Below are positions 1 through 4,939 of a DNA stretch of 5,654 bases, piece after piece. Position 1 is the stretch's first letter. The number at the start of each line of letters is the position of its first letter. The DNA comes from Muribaculaceae bacterium. Lineage in GTDB: Bacteria; Bacteroidota; Bacteroidia; Bacteroidales; Muribaculaceae. Under the pieces are notes generated by a model. That model saw only the letters and a list, made by a program, of their open reading frames with translations. It was not told where the DNA came from and did not search any database. The stretch covers positions 1 to 5,654 of the forward strand of contig JAIDTS010000221.1 of assembly GCA_029060585.1 (NCBI GenBank). The letters run 5' to 3'. Position numbers and translations under genes: made by a program.

Positions 1-51
1 ACTCGCCCGGGTCTCTACATCCACAACGGCAAGAAGATCATCGTAAAATAA
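1..51 (+). CDS. C-terminal end of a probable T9SS-secreted protein (partial)
   Basis: Frame 1 reads through the left edge and ends at TAA (49-51), giving 16 residues, TRPGLYIHNGKKIIVK. The pattern P-G-hydrophobic-Y-I-x-N-G-K-K-hydrophobic-K at the extreme C-terminus matches the last strands of the T9SS type A sorting domain (Por secretion tail), which is typical of exported Bacteroidetes proteins. A terminator follows 27 bp later in the same direction, which supports a real gene end. Nothing can be said about the catalytic or binding part of the protein, which lies outside the window. The next gene also ends in a T9SS-like tail, so the two may belong to one exported polysaccharide-degradation locus, though they are transcriptionally separated. 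The short length limits confidence in the family call. Confidence 0.7.
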   Translation, partial: TRPGLYIHNGKKIIVK

Positions 52-77
52 ATCCCGATATCTAATATAATCTATCT

Positions 78-105
78 AGGACGCTCGATTATATCGTCCT
101 TTTTT
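78..105 (+). terminator. Rho-independent terminator of the upstream gene
   Basis: A 6-bp perfect stem, AGGACG (78-83) with CGTCCT (95-100), encloses an 11-nt AT-rich loop and is followed by a run of T (100-105, then ATTATTAT). It begins 27 bp after the TAA at 49-51 and points rightward. The loop is larger than usual, so it is weaker than the terminator at 4821-4849. Confidence 0.75.
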
Positions 106-131
106 ATTATTATAATTTAACTTAAAGAATC

Positions 132-162
132 TTGTATATTTCGTTAATTTGTTGTAATTTTG
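132..162 (+). promoter_or_regulatory. Bacteroidetes-type sigma-A promoter for the PL11 gene
   Basis: The -7 box TAATTTTG (155-162) fits TAnnTTTG exactly. A TTG (132-134) lies 20 bp upstream, which matches the -33 element and spacing known for the Bacteroidetes primary sigma factor. The predicted start of transcription is near 168-170, giving a leader of roughly 42 nt before the ATG at 212. It sits just after the upstream terminator, so the gene is probably transcribed on its own. Confidence 0.7.
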
Positions 163-167
163 CGATT

Positions 168-183
168 ATACGTATTGACAATA
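168..183. promoter_or_regulatory. Two overlapping small palindromes at the predicted transcription start
   Basis: ATACGTAT (168-175) is a perfect 8-bp palindrome. TATTG (173-177) and CAATA (179-183) form a second dyad around A178. Both lie at the predicted start of transcription of the PL11 gene, where a repressor or activator could bind. The surroundings are AT-rich, so chance occurrence is quite possible, and no regulator family is recognised. Confidence 0.25.
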
Positions 184-211
184 ACAACGAACTATAATCA
201 AGCTTGACATT

Positions 212-274
212 ATGAACAAACGAATCCTGCTCGCATTGGGAGGCGCGTTGGTGATTGCTCCGACGTTGACCGCC
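212..274 (+). other. Sec signal peptide, SPI type, with Gln at +1
   Basis: Residues 1-21 have a basic n-region (K3, R4), a hydrophobic core (ILLALGGALVIAP) and a TLTA c-region, so cleavage is expected after Ala21. The mature protein would then begin with Gln22. There is no Cys near the cleavage site, so it is not a lipoprotein. Signal peptidase I substrates with Gln at +1 are a recognised preference in Bacteroidetes, where the Gln is cyclised to pyroglutamate. Confidence 0.85.
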
Positions 275-3200
275 CAGCGGGTCACCGATGCCCTCGGACG
301 CGGCCTCGTAGCAATGAAGACCGATGCTGGCGTCTTCTGCTCATGGCGCATCAATGCCGACGAATGGGACGACGGCACACGCTTTAACATCTATCGGGGA
401 TTTACAAAACTGAATGACTCCCCCCTAAACGTATCCAACTTTACGGACACTTCAGGAACACCTGACGCAACTTACACTATTCGCCCAGTCATCAACGGCG
501 TAGAAGCGGACGCTTGCGAACCGGTGAAGGTTTGGGAAAAGAACTATACCATCATCAAACCTCAGCATGCCCCGGAAATAAAAGCCGGACTCGTGCCCAA
601 CGACGCGACCGCCGCTGACGTTGACGGCGACGGAGAGCTTGAGATTCTAATGAAATATGACAACCAGGCTCCGAGCTATCATGACGGAGACAACGGAATA
701 TTTACCGTAGTCGAATGTCTCGAGATGGACGGAAGCGTGAAATGGTGGATCAATTTCGGTCCCAATATAGGAGACTTCCAGAACAACGAGATCAATATAA
801 TCGCAACCGACTGGGATCAAGACGGAAAGGCGGAAGTCGTCTTCCGCGCTGCTGACGGAACTGTAATCCATAAGGCAGACGGCACGACATATACCGTCGG
901 TGACGCAAGCATCAACTACCGAGGGAACTCATGGCCCGATGGACAATGGTTCATGCACTGGGGAAAGGAATATCTTGTCTATGCCAACGGCGAGACAGGC
1001 GAGCCTTACGAATGCATAGACTATCCGCTCGTTCGCGTGGAACCGGAAAACAATCCCAACGGCATACTTAGCGGAGGCGCATACGACACTCTCGTCAACA
1101 ACGAATGGGGCGACGGATACGGACACCGCTCATCTAAATACTTCTTCGCTGCCCCATACCTTGACGGACGCAAGCCGAGTCTTTTCCTGTCGCGCGGAAT
1201 ATACACCAAAATCAAGATGATCACCTATGACATCGACCCCGTCAACCATAAGCTCGTGGAGCGCTGGAGATGGAACGATCTCGGTGGCCCCTGGTTCGGA
1301 CAAGGTTATCATAACTTCGGCATAGCTGATGTAGACTGGGACGGACGCGATGAAATCGTCTATGGCTCTATGGTAATCGACGATAACGGTTATGGTCTCT
1401 CTACAACCGGTCTCGGCCACGGAGACGCTCAGCACTGCGGAGACTTCGACCCATACACACACGGACAGGAGATATTCGCATGCAACGAGAACGCCCCAAA
1501 CAACAACTTCCGCGATGCAACCACCTCCAAGATCTACTACCGCACCACTGGAGGCAACGACGACGGACGATCCATGATGGGTAATTTCATCGACGAATAT
1601 CCCGGAGCAGAAGGTATTTCCTCAAAAGATGATGCGCTGATCGGCGGTGCCTCCCACAAGGCCATCATCGGCGATTCCAAATCTTCAGTATCTATTACTC
1701 AGAACTTCCGTGTGTTTTGGGATGGCGACCTCTGCGATGAATCGTTTGACTACAACAGCGGAAAGAACACACAAGGCGCAATATACAAGCCACGCGAAGG
1801 AAGGATTGCGCTGCTCGAAGGAAGCAAGACCAACAACGACACAAAGGGAACACCCTGCTTCCAGGGTGACATCCTCGGAGACTGGCGCGAGGAATACATA
1901 ATGCGCGACGGCGACAACAACATCCGAATATACTCCACCGACATACCGACCGAGCACCGCATCTATTCGCTTTGGTATGACCATCAGTATCGCAACGCCA
2001 TGAACTGGCAGATGTGCGGCTACAACCAGCCTCCCCACGTAAGTTTCGCGCTGAGCGTATTCGAAGACATAACTGTTCCTCCCGCGCCCCTGACAATGAC
2101 GGGCAGAACGGAAGTATCCGACAATGGCATCATAGATGCATCTCTCGACGGAAAGCATGTCATCGTATGTGAGACCAACGACATGACACTCTCTGCTTCA
2201 AACGGAGCCGCTCCTTCAATCCTTACGGTTAACACCCCGACATGGGTGGAAGGACATAACAACAACGACAACATCACGACACAGACTTATACCCACACCA
2301 TTTCTTCCGGAATTTTCGGCGGAGAAATGCGCCTCATAAAGCAGGGCGACGGTAAGCTCGTCTTGCCTTCCGGACACCATCCTTACAGCGGAACGACCGA
2401 AGTGTGGGCAGGAACCCTTAAACTTGACGGACAGCTGACAAACAGTCCTGTTTGGCTCAACAGATTCGGTGTGCTCGAAACCTCAAACCTTGACCTTCCT
2501 CAAGGACTTGACATGAACTACGGTTCCGTGCTAAGACTCGGAATCGACTCCCAGGCCGGAATTCTGTCAGCAAGCCAAGTGACCCTCGGTTTTGGATCAA
2601 TCGTGGAACTTGACGTCTTCCATTTCAACCAAGACATCGACCATATCATCACAGATAAACTGACCATCGAAAAGAAAGACTGGACCAACGGACCTGAATA
2701 TCTTCAGCCTGTGATCCGCTTCACGGCTCATCCGGAAGAAGGGACCTCTACCCTTCCTCAGGGACGATACGACATCGGAGCAATAGGAGTAATCGAAGGA
2801 GACTTATCAGACCTGATCCTGTTAGGCATCGAAGACATGAAGAAGGAACTCATATATGAGAACGGCAGACTCTACCTTGACCTCTCAGCCTACGAGCCCG
2901 GGACCAAAACCTGGGCCGGAGTCGAAGACGCCATCTGGGATCTCGGAGCTTCCGAAGCGTTTACCAACGCCGACAACGGTGAGACAGACGTGTTCGTTCC
3001 CGGCGACAGCGTGATTTTCGATGATTCGGCAGCCTACACAGATGTTGTCATCTCAGGACGCCTGCATCCGGCAAGCGTGACATTCAACAACAACTATAAA
3101 GACTACACTCTTTCCGGGGAAGGGCAGATCGTAGGCGACGCGAAACTCGTCAAGGAAGGCGACGGCAACCTCACGATCAGCAATATAAACAGTTATACCG

Positions 3201-4795
3201 GAGGCACATTCATCAACTCTGGCAAACTGACTGCGGGAGTCTTCTCCAACAACATCGGCACCGACCTCGGTGCGCTTTCCGACGTAAACAGCAGGATAAG
3301 CATCAGCAACGGCGCCACACTCGCTGTCAACGCAAGCGGAACGCTCGGGCAGAAGATTACAATGCCCGCCGGACACGCAGCGATAGAAGTCGACGAAGGA
3401 GTGACATTGACGGTAAGCAGTGGTATCACAGCGAGCGGTCTCGGCCAGACACTCTACAAACGAGGCAAAGGGACTTTAAACCTCGGCAACGGCAACACTA
3501 TGAATAAGTTCGTCATTGAAGACGGTGTAGTGAATGCTTCGGAATCAGGCGATCAGGTATCGCTTCCCAAGACGGTTGAATTCATCAAGGGCGAGCTCTA
3601 CGATCCCAATACAATGGGATCATACAGCACAAACTCCATCAATTTCGTGGTGGCGGAAGGCAATCGTGGAGCGCTCTACTGCGACCCGCGAAGCAACTAT
3701 AAAGGCACCCTCACCGGAAAAGGTTCGTTCACAGTCTACGCAGCCGGCGTGCGCAACTATTTTCAGGGCAACTGGTCGGAGTTCGAGGGTGAGCTTACGG
3801 CTGGATATCTGAAACGCAGTTCCTATGATCCCGAATTCCTGTGGGATAACAACTACGGAATGCCGAAGGCGAGCCTCAACATACTCGGTGGAGTCACATT
3901 CAGCGCAGGCAACCGCAACCTCACTTTCGCCAACCTAAAGGGAACAGGTACGCTGAGCACGACCGGAACAGTGACAGTCGGCAATGATGAGAAGGCAATA
4001 AACTTCCCGGGTGCGTTCGAGGGGAATCCCGCTTTCGTCAAGACCGGAGCCTGCGACCTCTACATGAGCCGAAAGATGACGGGGGTAAGTAGTGTCACAG
4101 CAAATGAAGGAACTGTTTCTTTGCAAGCATCCAAGAGCCCCTACAACGTTCAGTTCTTCGAGGCTCCGCTTAATATCGAGGGTTCTGCCAAGCTTAGAGG
4201 CCGCGGTACTATAGTCGACCTAAACGTCGCTGACGGAGGTATAGTGGAACCGGGATACTATTCCGATTCCAACGACCAGCACTACGGACCTATTTTCGCT
4301 TCCGGCAATGTGAACATAGCACAGGGAGGCACTCTCAGCCTGTATCTTCGAATGGCTGGAAAGGGTAACGACTGCTCCTATCTTGACGTAAAGGGAAATC
4401 TGACCATTGACGGAAAAGTCATCGTCTCGATGAATCCGGAATACGCTCCGGCTATAGGAGATCAGTTCCAGCTCTGGAAAACCGAAAGTTTCGCCGGAAC
4501 TCCCGACATAGAGTTGCCCGAACTCCCGGACGGCCTCGCCTGGGACTTCACCGGGCTGCACGACGCAAGCGGACTCCTGAAAGTGGTAGAAGGCTCCGGA
4601 GTAAGCATGATCAATGGCAACGACCCTGTTGTCTGCAAGATATTTGACGCGACAGGCCTCTGCCTCGGCACCATCGAAACCACGAAAGACAAGGCTCCTG
4701 AAGCCATCAAACGAGAGCTCAACCTCCGTTCAGGCTTCTACCTTGTCGTAATGGAAGCCAACGGCTACACCGAGACCCTCAAACTACAGCTATGA
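212..4795 (+). CDS. Secreted PL11 rhamnogalacturonan lyase with PATR beta-helix region and T9SS-like tail
   Basis: This 1527-aa protein should cleave the rhamnogalacturonan-I backbone of pectin by beta-elimination, outside the cell. Residues 1-21 are a signal peptide (MNKR, then a hydrophobic core, then TLTA) with Gln22 at +1 and no lipobox Cys. Residues 23 to about 622 are a full-length PL11 domain, comparable to the roughly 620-aa Bacillus YesW. Its family landmarks are LGRGLVAMKT (28-37), the Ca-binding-like DVDGDGELE (136-144), DWDQDGKAE (200-208), WGDGYGHR (299-306), DVDWDGRDE (373-381), GLGHGDAQH (400-408), GDWREE (556-561), PTEHR (579-583) and YNQPPH (604-609). Residues 623-1460 are Gly/Asn/Thr-rich autotransporter-passenger-like repeats, and 1461-1527 form a T9SS-like tail. 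No beta-barrel translocator is present. The ATG at 212 is chosen because the signal peptide begins there and a promoter lies upstream; there is no Shine-Dalgarno sequence. The gene ends in tandem stops TGA TAA. Endo versus exo action cannot be decided here. The PL11 call is very secure. Confidence 0.93.
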   Translation: MNKRILLALGGALVIAPTLTAQRVTDALGRGLVAMKTDAGVFCSWRINADEWDDGTRFNIYRGFTKLNDSPLNVSNFTDTSGTPDATYTIRPVINGVEADACEPVKVWEKNYTIIKPQHAPEIKAGLVPNDATAADVDGDGELEILMKYDNQAPSYHDGDNGIFTVVECLEMDGSVKWWINFGPNIGDFQNNEINIIATDWDQDGKAEVVFRAADGTVIHKADGTTYTVGDASINYRGNSWPDGQWFMHWGKEYLVYANGETGEPYECIDYPLVRVEPENNPNGILSGGAYDTLVNNEWGDGYGHRSSKYFFAAPYLDGRKPSLFLSRGIYTKIKMITYDIDPVNHKLVERWRWNDLGGPWFGQGYHNFGIADVDWDGRDEIVYGSMVIDDNGYGLSTTGLGHGDAQHCGDFDPYTHGQEIFACNENAPNNNFRDATTSKIYYRTTGGNDDGRSMMGNFIDEYPGAEGISSKDDALIGGASHKAIIGDSKSSVSITQNFRVFWDGDLCDESFDYNSGKNTQGAIYKPREGRIALLEGSKTNNDTKGTPCFQGDILGDWREEYIMRDGDNNIRIYSTDIPTEHRIYSLWYDHQYRNAMNWQMCGYNQPPHVSFALSVFEDITVPPAPLTMTGRTEVSDNGIIDASLDGKHVIVCETNDMTLSASNGAAPSILTVNTPTWVEGHNNNDNITTQTYTHTISSGIFGGEMRLIKQGDGKLVLPSGHHPYSGTTEVWAGTLKLDGQLTNSPVWLNRFGVLETSNLDLPQGLDMNYGSVLRLGIDSQAGILSASQVTLGFGSIVELDVFHFNQDIDHIITDKLTIEKKDWTNGPEYLQPVIRFTAHPEEGTSTLPQGRYDIGAIGVIEGDLSDLILLGIEDMKKELIYENGRLYLDLSAYEPGTKTWAGVEDAIWDLGASEAFTNADNGETDVFVPGDSVIFDDSAAYTDVVISGRLHPASVTFNNNYKDYTLSGEGQIVGDAKLVKEGDGNLTISNINSYTGGTFINSGKLTAGVFSNNIGTDLGALSDVNSRISISNGATLAVNASGTLGQKITMPAGHAAIEVDEGVTLTVSSGITASGLGQTLYKRGKGTLNLGNGNTMNKFVIEDGVVNASESGDQVSLPKTVEFIKGELYDPNTMGSYSTNSINFVVAEGNRGALYCDPRSNYKGTLTGKGSFTVYAAGVRNYFQGNWSEFEGELTAGYLKRSSYDPEFLWDNNYGMPKASLNILGGVTFSAGNRNLTFANLKGTGTLSTTGTVTVGNDEKAINFPGAFEGNPAFVKTGACDLYMSRKMTGVSSVTANEGTVSLQASKSPYNVQFFEAPLNIEGSAKLRGRGTIVDLNVADGGIVEPGYYSDSNDQHYGPIFASGNVNIAQGGTLSLYLRMAGKGNDCSYLDVKGNLTIDGKVIVSMNPEYAPAIGDQFQLWKTESFAGTPDIELPELPDGLAWDFTGLHDASGLLKVVEGSGVSMINGNDPVVCKIFDATGLCLGTIETTKDKAPEAIKRELNLRSGFYLVVMEANGYTETLKLQL
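278..2077 (+). other. PL11 catalytic domain (eight-bladed propeller type)
   Basis: Residues 23 to about 622 span the whole known catalytic module of PL11 lyases, including an N-terminal beta-rich part (residues 23-105) and the propeller with repeated D-x-D-x-D-G-x-x-E calcium-type loops at 136, 200 and 373. The loop N542-D543-T544-K545-G546-T547-P548 aligns with the loop that reads N-G-T-K-x-T-P in the Bacillus enzyme YesW, so Gly is replaced by Asp543. The domain is intact, with no frameshift. Confidence 0.9.
2333..2431 (+). repeat. PATR-type beta-strand repeat, copy 1
   Basis: Residues 708-740 begin LIKQGDGKLVL, continue with HHPYSGTTEVWAGTLKLDG, and match the autotransporter-associated beta strand repeat pattern L-x-K-x-G-x-G-x-L-x-L ... 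Y-x-G-x-T-x-V-x-x-G-T-L. It opens the passenger-like part after a linker that follows the PL11 domain. Confidence 0.85.
3146..3238 (+). repeat. PATR-type beta-strand repeat, copy 2
   Basis: Residues 979-1009 begin LVKEGDGNLTI and continue SYTGGTFINSGKLTAG. This is the best match to the repeat consensus in the protein. It is preceded by the module that usually introduces such repeats: W901-A-G, W909-D, then PGDSVIFDD (930-938) and a G-x-L-x-P-x-S-V-T-F-N-N strand (949-960). Confidence 0.88.
3452..3541 (+). repeat. PATR-type beta-strand repeat, copy 3 (divergent)
   Basis: Residues 1081-1110 begin LYKRGKGTLNLG and continue MNKFVIEDGVVNAS. The K-x-G-x-G-x-L-x-L start is clear, but the Y-x-G-G-T centre is lost, so this copy is degenerate. 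Confidence 0.7.
4034..4126 (+). repeat. PATR-type beta-strand repeat, copy 4 (degenerate)
   Basis: Residues 1275-1305 begin FVKTGACDLYM and continue MTGVSSVTANEGTVSLQ. The x-V-K-T-G start and the V-x-x-G-T-V end are kept, but the second Gly of K-x-G-x-G is Cys. This is the weakest of the four copies. Confidence 0.5.
4457..4591 (+). other. Passenger-end-like module
   Basis: Residues 1416-1460 read GDQFQLW, then FAGTP, then LPELPDGLAWD, then GLLKV. This is the closing pattern seen at the end of many PATR-containing surface proteins (G-D-x-F-x-L ... L-P-x-L-P-x-G-L-x-W-D ... G-x-L-x-V). It marks the end of the second beta-helical unit and immediately precedes the C-terminal sorting tail. Confidence 0.65.
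4592..4792 (+). other. T9SS type A-like C-terminal sorting domain
   Basis: Residues 1461-1527 contain VCKIFDATGLCLGTIE, then a short helix-like charged stretch, then LRSGFYLVVMEANGYTETLKLQL. The order (V-K-I-F-D-x-x-G, L-x-x-G-x-Y-L-V, final G-x-T-x-T-L-K) fits the Por secretion tail, which directs cargo through the outer membrane. The very last residues (LQL) lack the usual terminal basic residue, so the match is good but not perfect. Confidence 0.75.
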
Positions 4796-4820
4796 TAAGA
4801 TGATCTTTCAATGATATAGC

Positions 4821-4849
4821 AGGGACGCACGACCGTGCGTCCTTTTTTT
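4821..4849 (+). terminator. Strong rho-independent terminator of the PL11 gene
   Basis: GGACGCAC (4823-4830) pairs perfectly with GTGCGTCC (4835-4842) around a GACC loop, extended by a G-T and an A-T pair, and is followed by seven T (4843-4849). It starts 26 bp after the stop codon and separates the lyase gene from the topoisomerase gene. Confidence 0.93.
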
Positions 4850-4882
4850 AGATTACGACTTATAAAAATGTCATGAGAAAAA

Positions 4883-4914
4883 TTTGGTAAAGAGGGATTT
4901 TTTTTGTATTTTTG
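4883..4914 (+). promoter_or_regulatory. Bacteroidetes-type sigma-A promoter for the topoisomerase gene
   Basis: TTTG (4883-4886), a 20-bp spacer and TATTTTTG (4907-4914) match the -33/-7 consensus of the Bacteroidetes primary sigma factor exactly. Transcription should start near 4920-4922, leaving a leader of only about 20 nt before the ATG at 4940. There is no Shine-Dalgarno sequence. This promoter supports 4940 as the start, rather than the later in-frame ATG at 5180. Confidence 0.8.
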
Positions 4915-4935
4915 TGCAAAATGCGCAAATTGCAC
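4914..4935. promoter_or_regulatory. Centred dyad over the topoisomerase transcription start, possible operator
   Basis: GTGCAA (4914-4919) and TTGCAC (4930-4935) are perfect inverted arms. The palindrome TGCGCA (4922-4927) sits exactly at their centre, so 18 of 22 positions are symmetric. The dyad begins on the last base of the -7 box and covers the predicted transcription start. The left arm would be mostly untranscribed, which favours a protein-binding site over an RNA hairpin. No regulator is identified. Confidence 0.45.
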
Positions 4936-4939
4936 TGTT

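Noticed and set aside
1392..1901. Short + strand frames in a second phase (61 and 84 codons)
   Set aside because: They are nested out of phase inside conserved PL11 motifs, have Thr/Arg-rich composition typical of a shifted frame, and have no start signals.
1685..2158. 157-codon minus-strand open frame, and other minus-strand frames within 647-4722
   Set aside because: They are antisense shadows of the PL11/PATR coding sequence. They overlap one another, are low-complexity, and show no family resemblance or promoter.
2078..4591. Repeat-rich region as a possible phase-variable or recombining DNA repeat
   Set aside because: The repeats are visible only at protein level. The copies are diverged in DNA, with no long identical tracts or homopolymer runs that would promote slippage.
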